Below are positions 1 to 9,668 of a stretch of 64,000 bases of DNA, piece by piece. The translations under genes and the position numbers were made by a program. The notes below the pieces were generated by a model. It had not been told where the DNA came from. It saw only the letters and a program-made list of their open reading frames with translations, and searched no databases. Each line of letters opens with the position of its first letter. Position 1 is the stretch's first letter. Source of the DNA: Paenirhizobium cremeum (GTDB lineage Bacteria > Pseudomonadota > Alphaproteobacteria > Rhizobiales > Rhizobiaceae); assembly GCF_022884085.1 (NCBI RefSeq), contig NZ_JAGGCS010000007.1:59458-123457 (forward strand). Direction: 5' to 3'.

Positions 1-585
1 GGGCTGACCGTCGCCACCATGGCCGCCTTCGCCTTCGCCCGCTACGAGTTTCGCGGCGGCAACCTGCTGTTCGGCGCAACCGTCGCGACGCTGATGATTC
101 CGAGCCATATCAGCCTCATTCCCAACTACCTGACGCTCGCCAAGGCGGGACTGCTCGACACCTATGCCGGGCTGATCCTGCCGGCGATCTCCAACGGTTT
201 CGCCGCCTTCTTCCTGCGGCAATACATCAAGGGCATTCCGAGGGCGCTGGACGAGGCCGCCTACATGGATGGCGCCACACCTTTGCAGGTGCTCTGGCGG
301 ATCATCGTGCCGATCTCGAAGCCCGCCATCTTCTCGATGGGGCTCTATATCTTCCTCACCGAATGGAACAACTACATCTGGCCGCTGGTCGCCGTCGGCA
401 AGGAAGACCTCTTCACGCTACAGATCGGCCTGGCTCGGCTCTACCGCACCAATCCCGGCGAAGGCCTGATCGACTGGCCGCTGGTCATGGCCGCATCGAC
501 CATCACCATCCTGCCGGTGCTCCTGGGCTTCCTGCTGGTCGAGCGGCATCTGGTGCGCGGCATCACCATGGGCGCGGTCAAGTAA
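1..585 (+). CDS. ABC transporter inner-membrane permease (CUT1 sugar/glycerol-3-phosphate type), 5' partial
   Basis: C-terminal 194 codons of a binding-protein-dependent permease; the reading frame is open from base 1, so the start lies outside the window. It has hydrophobic membrane segments and the cytoplasmic EAA loop (EAAYMDGATPLQ, followed by the I-VP pattern) that docks on the ATPase. The resemblance is to UgpE/MalG permeases. It is followed after 6 bases by a glycerophosphodiester phosphodiesterase and then a UgpC-like ATPase, so glycerol-3-phosphate, a glycerophosphodiester or another polyol phosphate is a reasonable substrate. The substrate itself is inference; CUT1 permeases for sugars look the same at this level. 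Confidence 0.9.
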   Translation, partial: GLTVATMAAFAFARYEFRGGNLLFGATVATLMIPSHISLIPNYLTLAKAGLLDTYAGLILPAISNGFAAFFLRQYIKGIPRALDEAAYMDGATPLQVLWRIIVPISKPAIFSMGLYIFLTEWNNYIWPLVAVGKEDLFTLQIGLARLYRTNPGEGLIDWPLVMAASTITILPVLLGFLLVERHLVRGITMGAVK

Positions 586-591
586 TTCAAC

Positions 592-1349
592 ATGGAACAG
601 AAAATGACACATATCGCATCCCATCGCGGCGGAACGCTCGAATTCGGCGACAGCACGCCCCGCGGCTTTTCGGCAACCGCGATCATGGCGCTGGAGGAGG
701 TGGAATTCGATGTACACCCGACCGCCGACGGCGCCATCATCGTGCATCACGACGCCACGCTCGACGCTAGCACGGACCGCACCGGCGCAATCGCCGGCCT
801 GACTGTGTCAGAGGTCCGCGCCGCCACCATCAATTACGGCGAGGGCGGCCATCCGCTCACGCTCGAGGAACTCTGCATCATCTTCTCGAAAAGCCGCGTC
901 GATTTCCGCTGCGAAATCAAGCCGGGCGCCGATGGCCGCCCCTACCGCGATTTCGTGCCGCGCGTGGTCGAGACCCTTGCCAGCAACGGCATGCTGGAAC
1001 GCACCACCTTCTCCTCCTTCCTGATCGAGGCGCTGGACGAGGTCGCGGCGGCGACGGACCGGCCCAGGCTCTGGCTGGTCAGCCCGCCGGTACTCCGCCA
1101 GCTCGGAACGTCCGCCGTGATCGAGCTTGCCCACGCCCATGAGATCCCGGAGATCGGCGTCCATATCGACACGGCCGACACAGAGCTGATGGCCGAAATC
1201 AGGGCCGCCGGCCTCGATTTCGGCTGCTGGGCCGCCCACACCGCGCCGCAGATCGAAAAGGCGCTTTCGCTCGGCGTCAAGGTTTTCACCACCGACCGAC
1301 CGAGCCTCGCCATCGCCATTCGCAACGAGAAAAACCGGGAGACAAACCG

Positions 1350-1353
<4 letters not shown>
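592..1353 (+). CDS. Glycerophosphodiester phosphodiesterase family protein
   Basis: 253 residues from ATG 592; an internal ATG at 604 (MTHIASHRGG) is the more usual family start. GDPD enzymes hydrolyse glycerophosphodiesters to glycerol-3-phosphate and an alcohol. Visible family motifs are HRGG near the N terminus, the metal-ligand pattern VEFDVHP and IIVHHD. The common ENT motif after HRG is replaced by GDST, which I associate with the subfamily encoded inside ABC transporter operons. The gene overlaps the following ATPase by 4 bases (ATGA), so translation is probably coupled and the enzyme likely processes the imported substrate. Confidence 0.85.
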
Positions 1354-2417
<1,064 letters not shown>

Positions 2418-2464
2418 ACCCGGACACCCCGGAAACGTCAGGGCTGACAAACAGACGGGAAGCA

Positions 2465-3352
2465 ATGGACAGACAAAGCGAAGTTCCGCAGGCGCTCGGC
2501 GACCTCATCAATCGCAATTCGACCCGGCTGACGGAGGCCGACACCCGATTGCTGGACGTCCTGATGCAGGACCCGGTCCGGGCGGCGATGGACAACGGCA
2601 AGGAGGTCTCCTCCCGAGCCGGGGTGCATCCGGCATCGGCCGTGCGGCTCGCCCGCCGCCTGGGGTTCAAGGGCTATCCCGAGTTCCGCAGCTTTCTCCA
2701 GGCCAATCTGCTGGAGGGCGGCGGCGATTTCGACAATCCCGCAGCGCGCATTGCCGCCCGGCTGGTGCGGGCGGAAGACGGCGGCGTGCTGTCTTCCGTG
2801 CTGGACAGCGAGATCGCCGCGCTGGAGCGCCTCCGCAACACGGTTTCCGACGCCGATATCAGGGCCTTCTCCGAATGCCTGCGCAAGAGCCGCCGCATCT
2901 TCCTGTTCGGCCAGGGGCATTTCTCGTCGCTTTCCGCGCTGGTCTCCCTTCGCCTCAACCGTTCGGGCTATGAGACCGTCGATCTCGCGGCCCGGATGAA
3001 CCAGCTTCCCGAAACGCTGAACACGCTTGCCGCAGGCGACGTCGTCTGGCTGCTCGCCTTCCGCAAGGTCTCTCCCCTCATCCAGGAAATGCGCACGATC
3101 GCCCGGCAAAGGGGCGCGGAAGTCCTGATGCTCACCGATGTCCTGAACGCCCGCCTCGATCCGGCCCCCGATCACCAGATCCTCGTTTCGCGCGGCAAGG
3201 CCGGGGATTCGCAATCGCTGGTGGTGCCGATGACGATCGCCAACGCAGTGATCCTCGATCTGGCCGCCATCGACGACGGCCGCTCTCTCCGGTCGCTCGC
3301 CGGCTTCAAATCCTTCCGGGAGGATTGCGGCCTGTCGCGGGCGCTGGTCTAG
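2465..3352 (+). CDS. MurR/RpiR family transcriptional regulator
   Basis: 295 residues. An N-terminal RpiR helix-turn-helix occupies roughly residues 15-80 (core SSRAGVHPASAVRLARR), followed by a C-terminal SIS domain beginning near RRIFLFGQGHFSS that in this family binds a phosphosugar ligand. It lies 47 bases downstream of the ABC ATPase on the same strand and is the likely local regulator of that transport cluster. The DNA target and effector are not visible. Confidence 0.88.
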   Translation: MDRQSEVPQALGDLINRNSTRLTEADTRLLDVLMQDPVRAAMDNGKEVSSRAGVHPASAVRLARRLGFKGYPEFRSFLQANLLEGGGDFDNPAARIAARLVRAEDGGVLSSVLDSEIAALERLRNTVSDADIRAFSECLRKSRRIFLFGQGHFSSLSALVSLRLNRSGYETVDLAARMNQLPETLNTLAAGDVVWLLAFRKVSPLIQEMRTIARQRGAEVLMLTDVLNARLDPAPDHQILVSRGKAGDSQSLVVPMTIANAVILDLAAIDDGRSLRSLAGFKSFREDCGLSRALV

Positions 3353-3404
3353 ACGGGCGTTCGACGCTCATACGGCCGGGCCTTGAAAAAATCTCGGACC
3401 GGCT

Positions 3405-3431
3405 GGAATAAAAACCGGGCCAGTCCGTATA
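3405..3431 (+). promoter_or_regulatory. Putative ECF sigma promoter (autoregulatory)
   Basis: GGAAT at 3405-3409 and CGTATA at 3426-3431 separated by 16 bases match the general form of ECF-type -35/-10 elements (GGAA...CGT). It lies directly upstream of the ECF sigma gene. The predicted start of transcription falls at or very near the ATG at 3439, so the message could be almost leaderless. Confidence 0.55.
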
Positions 3432-3438
3432 CAGGGGT

Positions 3439-3972
3439 ATGGACAGCAACAAGAGATCGTTCGACGTGATAGGCCAGCTCGCCTCCCTGAGGCGGTATGC
3501 GCGCTCGCTCACGCGCAATTCCGGCGATGCCGAAGATCTCGTGCACGATGCGCTGGTGCGCGCCTATGAGCGCCGCGCCACCTTCAGGCCCGGCTCCAAC
3601 CTGCGCAACTGGCTGCTCTCCATCGTCCACAACGCCCATGTCGACCGCCTGCGCTCGTCGATCAGCCGCAGGCGGCACGAGGGCGAGGACGGGGACGCGC
3701 TGGGCGAGCCGACGTCCTTTCCCGCACAGCAGGAACACGCCGTCAGGCTTCGGCAGGTGCGCGAGGCCTTCATGACGCTGCCCGAAGAACAGCGGGAGGC
3801 GCTGCATCTCGTCGCCATCGAGGAGCTTTCCTATCAGGAAGCCGCCGATACGCTCGGCATTCCCGTGGGCACCCTGATGTCGCGCGTGTCGCGCGCCCGC
3901 GCCGCATTACGGTCCTTCGAGGACGGCAGACAACCCAACCATCTGAGACTTGTAGGAGGCGGAAATGAGTGA
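3439..3972 (+). CDS. ECF-family RNA polymerase sigma factor
   Basis: 177 residues with sigma region 2 (residues about 12-75, including DAEDLVHDALVRAYERR) and region 4 (about 110-165, core LSYQEAADTLGIPVGTLMSR). There is no sigma region 3, as expected for ECF factors. The gene overlaps the downstream anti-sigma gene by 8 bases. The short AGGGG directly before the ATG is too close to be a standard ribosome site, so a leaderless message or a downstream GTG start at 3466 is possible. Its own promoter-like element at 3405-3431 suggests autoregulation. Confidence 0.9.
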   Translation: MDSNKRSFDVIGQLASLRRYARSLTRNSGDAEDLVHDALVRAYERRATFRPGSNLRNWLLSIVHNAHVDRLRSSISRRRHEGEDGDALGEPTSFPAQQEHAVRLRQVREAFMTLPEEQREALHLVAIEELSYQEAADTLGIPVGTLMSRVSRARAALRSFEDGRQPNHLRLVGGGNE

Positions 3973-4735
3973 CGAGACCCCCGTTCTCGACAGCGATCTC
4001 GACGCCTATATCGACAACCAGCTCGATGCCGCAGGCCGTCTGCGGGTCGAGATGTGGCTTGCACGGCATCCCGAAACCGCCGCCCGCGTGATGGAGGATA
4101 TCGGCCTCCAGACGACGCTTCGCCTGGCGCTTGCGGAGGCCGCGCCTTTCGCCAGACCCGAGACGCGCGAGGCGGCGAGAAGGCTCGCCTCCGGCCTTGC
4201 CGGTCAGCGCATGTGGCAGGCGGTGCGGCGCGTCGCGGCGGTCGCCGGCCTATTCGCCGCCGGCTGGTTTGCCAATGCCACCGTCCATCCCTTCGGCGCC
4301 AGGGAGGTGGTGGCCTCGGTGCATCCGCCATCCTTCGTCGAACAGGCCGTGCAGGCCCACCAGACCTCGCTCGTGCGCGAAACCATGCCCTCCCAGCCCG
4401 AGACCCGCCTGCTCGACCGCAGCGATATCCGGGCGGCCACGGCGATCGGGCTTCCCGAGCTTCCGGGAGACTGGACGGTGACCGACGTGCAGGTCTTCCC
4501 CTCGCCCTTCGGCCCAAGCGTCGAAATGGGCATTAAGACGCCGCAAAGCGGTCGCCTGTCACTCTTTGCGGTCAGGCCCGGCTATTTCGCCGTCGAGCCG
4601 GTCACCCATCTGGCGCTGTCGAATGCGACGGTCGCCTGGTGGCAGATCGGCGAGGTCGCCTATGCCATCGTTTCCAGCACGCCCGACGCCGGTCTCGACG
4701 ACAAGGCCGGCCGCCTCATGAAATCCCTTCACTGA
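3965..4735 (+). CDS. Transmembrane anti-sigma factor
   Basis: 256 residues. The N-terminal cytoplasmic part (about 1-80, starting with an acidic stretch and an IDNQLDAAGRLRVEMWLARH zinc-less anti-sigma-like helix pair) is followed by one membrane segment around residues 82-102 (VAAVAGLFAAGWFANATV) and a periplasmic domain of about 150 residues. This layout and the overlap with the ECF sigma gene make it the cognate anti-sigma factor. No CxxC zinc-binding motif is seen, so redox sensing through zinc is not indicated. Confidence 0.83.
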   Translation: MSDETPVLDSDLDAYIDNQLDAAGRLRVEMWLARHPETAARVMEDIGLQTTLRLALAEAAPFARPETREAARRLASGLAGQRMWQAVRRVAAVAGLFAAGWFANATVHPFGAREVVASVHPPSFVEQAVQAHQTSLVRETMPSQPETRLLDRSDIRAATAIGLPELPGDWTVTDVQVFPSPFGPSVEMGIKTPQSGRLSLFAVRPGYFAVEPVTHLALSNATVAWWQIGEVAYAIVSSTPDAGLDDKAGRLMKSLH

Positions 4736-4755
4736 TCCACAACGGAGATCACGAT

Positions 4756-5469
4756 ATGTACCCCAACCAGAATCGCTTCGGCGGCCTCAGCCAGACATCG
4801 GCCGCCGCCTTCGACGAGGGCCTGCGCCAGCACATGCTGCGCGTCTACAACTACATGGGCCTCGGCCTCGTGCTGACGGGCATCGTCGCATTCGTCGTCG
4901 GCTCGACGCCGGCGCTCTACGTGCCGATCTTCTCCACGCCGCTGAAGTGGATGGTGATGCTGGCGCCGCTCGCCTTCGTCTTCTTCTTCTCGTTCCGCAT
5001 CCACTCGATGTCGGCCTCGACCGCGCAACTGACCTTCTGGGCCTTCTGCGCCGTGATGGGCCTGTCGCTCGCTTCGGTCTTCCTCGTGTTCACCGGCGCC
5101 AGCATCGCCCGCACCTTCTTCATCGCCGCCACCATGTTCGGCGCGACCAGCCTCTACGGCTATGTCACCAAGCGTGACCTGTCGCAGTTCGGCTCCTTCC
5201 TCATCATGGGCCTGATCGGCGTGATGATCGCCTCGATCGTCAACATCTTCCTCGGCTCGACTGCCCTGCAATTCGCCATCTCGGTGATCGGCATCGCCGT
5301 CTTCGTCGGCCTCACCGCCTGGGATACGCAGAACATCAAGGAACAGTATGCCGAGAACTTCGACCAGGAATCGCAGCAGAAGCTTGCCGTCTTCGGCGCG
5401 CTGTCGCTCTACCTGAACTTCGTCAACATCTTCCAGCTGCTGCTGAACTTCACCGGCGAACGCGAATAG
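4756..5469 (+). CDS. Bax inhibitor-1/YccA family membrane protein
   Basis: 237 residues from ATG 4756, preceded by ACGGAG. A soluble N terminus is followed by seven hydrophobic segments, the BI-1 fold. The family pattern GLTAWDTQNIKEQY and the C-terminal LSLYLNFVNIFQLLL are typical. Bacterial members are implicated in membrane protein quality control or calcium leak. The gene starts 20 bases after the anti-sigma gene and may be co-transcribed with the ECF unit. Confidence 0.92.
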   Translation: MYPNQNRFGGLSQTSAAAFDEGLRQHMLRVYNYMGLGLVLTGIVAFVVGSTPALYVPIFSTPLKWMVMLAPLAFVFFFSFRIHSMSASTAQLTFWAFCAVMGLSLASVFLVFTGASIARTFFIAATMFGATSLYGYVTKRDLSQFGSFLIMGLIGVMIASIVNIFLGSTALQFAISVIGIAVFVGLTAWDTQNIKEQYAENFDQESQQKLAVFGALSLYLNFVNIFQLLLNFTGERE

Positions 5470-5499
5470 GGCCGGCAGCAAACCCATACGGAACATGAG

Positions 5500-5533
5500 G
5501 ATGGCGGCGGGCCCACGACGGCCTGCCGCCATC
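5500..5533. terminator. Strong hairpin after the BI-1 gene
   Basis: Arms at 5500-5513 and 5520-5533 pair over 14 positions with a single G-T wobble around a 6-base loop. There is no T-run on the plus strand, so it may act as a Rho-assisted or bidirectional stop between the BI-1 gene and the convergent Lrp gene. Confidence 0.5.
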
Positions 5534-5613
5534 GTCGCAAAGAGAGCCGTCCCAAGCCTCTTCACAAGCCGCTTCCAGCCGAAGACGGGCCCGTCCGGTC
5601 CGCCGGTACGGTC

Positions 5614-6051
5614 TCACACGGAACTGAGCAGCAGGCTCGTCTCGCTGTTCGAGACACCATCGATCATGCGCACCTCGCGCAGCACCCGGTCGAAATCGGA
5701 GAGGCTGCCGGCGCGGATATTGGCGATCAGGTCCCAGTTGCCGTTGGTGGTGTGCAGCGAGGAAATCTCGGGGATGCCGTGCAGCTTGCGGATGACCTGG
5801 GTCGTCGACTTGCCGATCACCTCGATCATCATCACCGCATGCACCGAGCGGTCGTCGTAATCCTCCCGCACCCGGACGGTGAAGCCGAGCAGCGTGCCCG
5901 TCTCCGTCAGACGGTCCAGCCGGTTCTGCACCGTGCCGCGGGCCACGCCGAGCGCATCGGAAAGCTTGGCGAGCGACGCGCGCCCGTCGATGCGCAGATG
6001 GGCGATGATGCGCCGGTCGAGTTCGTCGGGGATGTATTTGGCGACGCTCAT
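5614..6051 (-). CDS. Lrp/AsnC family transcriptional regulator
   Basis: 145 residues. The N-terminal winged HTH (about residues 8-55, core GRASLAKLSDALGVARGTVQ) is followed by the RAM ligand-binding domain (about 65-140). It diverges from the ornithine cyclodeaminase gene across 156 bases and most likely controls it in response to an amino acid. Length and layout are standard for the family. Confidence 0.92.
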   Translation of the reverse strand: MSVAKYIPDELDRRIIAHLRIDGRASLAKLSDALGVARGTVQNRLDRLTETGTLLGFTVRVREDYDDRSVHAVMMIEVIGKSTTQVIRKLHGIPEISSLHTTNGNWDLIANIRAGSLSDFDRVLREVRMIDGVSNSETSLLLSSV

Positions 6052-6207
6052 GGGTTCGCTCCCGGCTTTACGGATGGCATTTTGGCAATATTGACAAATC
6101 TGCTATACAATTTGCCCATATTTCTGGCGAAAACAACATGGTTTTGCGATTTCGGTTAGCGGAGGCATCTTGCTAACCTGGGCTTTGACCAAGCCAAGGA
6201 ACCGTCC
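6052..6207. promoter_or_regulatory. Divergent promoter region between the lrp-like and ornithine cyclodeaminase genes
   Basis: An AT-rich stretch around 6080-6140 contains TTGACA at 6091-6096 and loosely mirrored ATTTG/CAAAT-like elements, as expected of an Lrp-type operator. I cannot assign individual promoter elements with certainty. Confidence 0.4.
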
Positions 6208-7254
6208 ATGCCGCAATCGCCCTCCGAAAAGGCTCTCATTCCCTTCGTCAGCGTCGAGAATATGATGCGCCTCGTCCATCACGTCGGCATCGAGACGATG
6301 CTTGTCGAGCTGACGGATGTGATCGAGGAGGATTTCCGCCGCTGGGAGAGCTTCGACAAGACGCCGCGCGTCGCCTCCCATTCGCGCGAGGGCGTGATCG
6401 AGCTGATGCCGACCTCCGACGGCGAGCTCTACGGCTTCAAATATGTGAACGGCCATCCGAAGAACATGGCCGAGGGGCTGCAGACGGTGACGGCCTTCGG
6501 CCTGCTGGCGAAGGTTTCGACCGGCTATCCGGTGCTTTTGACCGAAATGACCCTGCTGACGGCGCTACGCACCGCGGCGACCTCGGCCATGGCGGCGCGG
6601 CACCTCGCGCCGAAGGGGGCGAAGGTCATGGCGATGATCGGCAACGGGGCGCAGGCCGAATTCCAGGCGCTGGCGATGAAGGTCGTGCTCGGCATCGAAG
6701 AAGTCAGGCTCTACGATATCGACCGCCGGGCGACGGAAAAGACGGTCCGCAATCTCGAAGGGTCCGGCCTGCGCGTCACCGCCTGCACCTCGGCGCAGTC
6801 GGCCATCGAGGGCGCGGCGATCATCACCACCTGCACCGCCGACAAGCAGTTCGCCACCATTCTCACCGACAACATGGTCGGCGCCGGCGTGCACATCAAC
6901 GCCATCGGCGGCGACTGCCCCGGCAAGACGGAACTGCACCGCGACATTCTTCTCCGCGCCGACACCTTCGTCGAATATCCGCCGCAGACCCGCATCGAGG
7001 GCGAGATCCAGCAGATGGCGCCGGATTATCCGGTGACCGAACTCTGGCGCGTGGTGCGCGGCGAAGCCGAGGGACGGCGCGACGCAAGCCAGATCACCCT
7101 TTTCGACTCGGTCGGCTTCGCCACCGAGGATTTCTCCGCGCTCCGCTATGTCCGCGAAAAGCTCAAGGGCACCGATTTCTATCAGGAAATCGACATCATC
7201 GCCGACCCCGACGACCCGCGCGATCTGTTCGGGATGTTGCAGCGGGCGCGGTAA
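6208..7254 (+). CDS. Ornithine cyclodeaminase/mu-crystallin family protein
   Basis: 348 residues. A Rossmann NAD-binding motif GNGAQAEFQ sits mid-protein and the C-terminal FDSVGFATEDFSAL carries the conserved aspartate of ornithine cyclodeaminases, which convert L-ornithine to L-proline and ammonia. Many family members instead reduce imino acids, so ornithine is likely but not proven. Divergent control by an Lrp regulator fits amino-acid catabolism. Confidence 0.85.
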   Translation: MPQSPSEKALIPFVSVENMMRLVHHVGIETMLVELTDVIEEDFRRWESFDKTPRVASHSREGVIELMPTSDGELYGFKYVNGHPKNMAEGLQTVTAFGLLAKVSTGYPVLLTEMTLLTALRTAATSAMAARHLAPKGAKVMAMIGNGAQAEFQALAMKVVLGIEEVRLYDIDRRATEKTVRNLEGSGLRVTACTSAQSAIEGAAIITTCTADKQFATILTDNMVGAGVHINAIGGDCPGKTELHRDILLRADTFVEYPPQTRIEGEIQQMAPDYPVTELWRVVRGEAEGRRDASQITLFDSVGFATEDFSALRYVREKLKGTDFYQEIDIIADPDDPRDLFGMLQRAR

Positions 7255-7461
7255 GGGGGCAGTGCTGGCACCGGCTTGACGCCACAGCGCCATGCGCGCC
7301 ATTCTTAGTGGGCGTTCAGCCCTTAGTTGCGATTCGTGGTCGGTGCTTTGCCAGACTAGAGTAGGACTGAAGGCAGTTCCCTCTTTTCACGCTGCACTCC
7401 TGAGCCTCTGCAACATGATATCCAGAATTATCGAAATGTTAACTATTTGAGGCGCAAATAG
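7255..7461. other. Intergenic boundary of accessory cassette
   Basis: 207 bases without a recognisable gene. Composition shifts from GC-rich to more AT-rich towards the right end. I see no tRNA, integrase site or clear direct repeat here. Confidence 0.4.
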
Positions 7462-7998
7462 TTGACTTATAACGCAACTGATCGCATATTGTATCAAGCC
7501 GTGGATACTGGCCAACTTGTGCAGAGGTATCCATTGGAGACGAGCGCCTCCGTGCGAAGGCTTTTCGTCACGCCGGAGATAAACGAAATTCTGGACGGTA
7601 ATGATGCTGCTTTCAAGAACCTACCTATGGTCGAAACTGAAACCATCATTGGGCGTTTTTGCGCCGGCCACTTCATAACTGCCAGCCTTCAGGGAAATTC
7701 GGAATTAAAGCCTGATTTCGAGAAGCTCCAAGGACTGGATGAAGTTTGGGCGATCTGCGCAAGAAAGCCGAGAATGTGGCAGGTCCGCATTTTCGGGAGA
7801 TTTATCTCCAAAGGCTGCTTTGTCGCGTTTGGCTTTCATGAGCGCGTCGTGCTCGGAATACGTGAAAACTACAATGCTAAAGCTTCTGAGGTGCCGGCTC
7901 TCTGGAACGATGTTCTCGGGACATGCGTTCGATATGAGGCAGGCTCTGTAGATGAATATTTTGGTGGAGTGTGCCGCGATGTCGATGAACAAATCTGA
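7462..7998 (+). CDS. Unknown protein, possible RelE/HigB-like toxin of an accessory cassette
   Basis: 178 residues from a TTG start with a GAGG ribosome-site match about 9 bases upstream; a GTG at 7501 is an alternative. I do not recognise the protein with confidence. The segment around residues 92-150 (W-V-RIFGRF-SKGCFVAFGFHERV and a later W) has the basic and aromatic pattern of RelE-fold toxins. It overlaps the downstream HTH gene by 20 bases, the toxin-first order of HigBA systems. Composition is less GC-rich than neighbours, suggesting acquisition by transfer. Confidence 0.5.
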   Translation: MTYNATDRILYQAVDTGQLVQRYPLETSASVRRLFVTPEINEILDGNDAAFKNLPMVETETIIGRFCAGHFITASLQGNSELKPDFEKLQGLDEVWAICARKPRMWQVRIFGRFISKGCFVAFGFHERVVLGIRENYNAKASEVPALWNDVLGTCVRYEAGSVDEYFGGVCRDVDEQI

Positions 7999-8401
7999 CA
8001 AGATCGCTAAAGAATACAAGAGGGAAATGCTGAAATCGGCATTCGTCAGCCTCTTCTGGTCAGTCATTTCCCATCGGAAGAAAAACGGCGGAAGCATGAA
8101 GGAACTTGCCGATAAGCTATCGATTGATAAGTCCGCCGTTTCGAGATGGTTTTCTGGGAAAAATCCCAATTGGGAGCTTAACACAATCGCTGATATTGCA
8201 GGCGCACTCGATCTGGATATCCGGATCGAAGCTGTCCACCGTAAGACTGGGCAGGTTTTCACATGCTCTGGCGACGTGAGATCCTCCGGCATGGCCATCA
8301 GAACGAAGTCGAACGTTCTTAGGATAAACGGTGGCCCCAAATTTAGGTCCAGCACGACTGGAGAGTCGATAGAATCTCAGGGGGCCAAGATTGTCGCCTA
8401 A
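7979..8401 (+). CDS. XRE-type helix-turn-helix protein, possible antitoxin
   Basis: 140 residues from ATG 7979, chosen because GGTGGAG lies 9 bases upstream; an in-frame ATG at 7952 has no such site. The HTH is at about residues 38-80 (MKELADKLSIDKSAVSRWFS), followed by a short basic tail without a known domain. The overlap with the upstream unknown gene suggests coupled translation and, if that gene is a RelE-like toxin, an antitoxin/autorepressor role. It overlaps the next gene by 11 bases. Confidence 0.7.
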   Translation: MSMNKSDKIAKEYKREMLKSAFVSLFWSVISHRKKNGGSMKELADKLSIDKSAVSRWFSGKNPNWELNTIADIAGALDLDIRIEAVHRKTGQVFTCSGDVRSSGMAIRTKSNVLRINGGPKFRSSTTGESIESQGAKIVA

Positions 8402-8864
8402 TATTGAGACGTTCAAGCCTCACGGATTCACCATCTTCTGTGAGGACTTGCGTGAAGAATTGTCAGGGCAGACGACGTATGTGGGTGTGTACGGCGACGC
8501 CATGTTCACTGATGAACCGCTGCCATTTACACTCCGCCAATTGTGCATGGCGGTGCATCTTTTCGATGAACCTCAGGCATCACCTTCAAAACTTATCATA
8601 AAGATAGCTCAGCCTGGCGAAGACATCGAAAAACCGACTTTTTCTTTCGAGGTGACCCCAAATTTTGAACTTCTGGACCTGCCTGACATAGGCGACATGC
8701 CCAAACGCCCTCGCGCGCATGTAGTCTTGAAAATGGTCGGAACTCCGCCGGAAATCAAGCAATATGGCCGTATCCGTGTCGCCGCAGATTGGAATGGGAA
8801 TTTTGTACCTTTAGGTTCTCTGGCGATAGCCCCGCTGACGGATGACGTGAGAAACAAGAAATAA
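8391..8864 (+). CDS. DUF6941-like hypothetical protein
   Basis: 157 residues from a TTG start preceded by CAGGGGG. The N-terminal pattern (FTIFCEDLREE, then TYVGVYGDAMFTDEPLPFTL followed by LCMAVHLF) resembles the DUF6941 family of short beta-rich proteins of unknown function, as I remember it. No signal peptide or membrane segment is present. It overlaps the HTH gene by 11 bases and completes a three-gene cassette. Confidence 0.6.
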   Translation: MSPNIETFKPHGFTIFCEDLREELSGQTTYVGVYGDAMFTDEPLPFTLRQLCMAVHLFDEPQASPSKLIIKIAQPGEDIEKPTFSFEVTPNFELLDLPDIGDMPKRPRAHVVLKMVGTPPEIKQYGRIRVAADWNGNFVPLGSLAIAPLTDDVRNKK

Positions 8865-8988
8865 TCATTCTGTTACGCTAGACTGCTCGGGAAGTCTTGA
8901 TGGTTCACAGCCTTTATCGGTTTCTCTTTAACTATTCAGTCGGCGGGGATCTGTCCAAGGTCTCGACGGTAGTTAGACCAAATCCCCT

Positions 8989-9390
8989 TCAGAGCCTCTC
9001 CACCGGCATCACCTCGCTTTCGCTCCTGTCCCCGGCAGCCTTGCCGATCCCGCCCGGCACGCCGTTCTTGCCTTCGGTGCGGTCGCGGTAGAGGGCGGCG
9101 CGGGCGAGGAGCAGGAAGGTGACCGGGGTGGTGACGGTGACGAACAGGCCGATCAGGAGTTCGTGCAGCACCGGCTTCTGCAGGGAGAAGCTGAAATAGA
9201 GCATGGAGGCGATCATCACGCCGCCGATGCCCCAGCTCGTTCCGAGCGTGGGCGCGTGGATGCGCTCGTAGAAGGTTCCGAGCCGCAGGAAGCCAATGGC
9301 GCCGATCAGCGCCAGCGACGCGCCGAACAGCAGGAAGAAGGCGACCGCGACCGCGACGGCAAGCGGAATATCGGCTGCGGGCTGTATCAT
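8989..9390 (-). CDS. phaG: Monovalent cation/H+ antiporter subunit G (PhaG/MrpG)
   Basis: 133 residues with three membrane segments, beginning after a short periplasmic N terminus; the central RLGTFYERIHAPTLGTSWG stretch is characteristic of MrpG. It is the last gene of the multisubunit antiporter operon that exchanges K+ or Na+ for protons. It overlaps phaF by 4 bases. Confidence 0.92.
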   Translation of the reverse strand: MIQPAADIPLAVAVAVAFFLLFGASLALIGAIGFLRLGTFYERIHAPTLGTSWGIGGVMIASMLYFSFSLQKPVLHELLIGLFVTVTTPVTFLLLARAALYRDRTEGKNGVPGGIGKAAGDRSESEVMPVERL

Positions 9391-9668
9391 TCGATCACCT
9401 CGCCGCGCATCAGGAACTTGGCGAGCGCCACCGTGGCGACGAAGCCGAGCATGCCGATGACCAGCGCCGCCTCGAAATAGACCACCCGCCCCGTTCCGAT
9501 CCCGAAGGTGACGAGCATCAGCATGGCGTTGATGTAGAGCGCATCGAGCCCGATGATCCTGTCCTGGGCGCGCGGTCCGCGAAACATGCGGATGGACGCG
9601 ATCGCCATCGCCACCGCCAGCATCGACTGGGCGATCGCAACCGCAGTGAAGATTATGATGGCGCTCAT
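9387..9668 (-). CDS. phaF: Monovalent cation/H+ antiporter subunit F (PhaF/MrpF)
   Basis: 93 residues with three membrane segments; the RMFRGPRAQDRIIGLDALYI motif is the MrpF hallmark. Start and stop overlap both neighbours by 4 bases, so the subunits are translationally coupled. Confidence 0.93.
   Translation of the reverse strand: MSAIIIFTAVAIAQSMLAVAMAIASIRMFRGPRAQDRIIGLDALYINAMLMLVTFGIGTGRVVYFEAALVIGMLGFVATVALAKFLMRGEVIE

Noticed and set aside
7255..7461. tRNA or attachment site at the edge of the accessory cassette
   Set aside because: No cloverleaf or direct repeat could be found by reading; composition change alone does not show an integration site.
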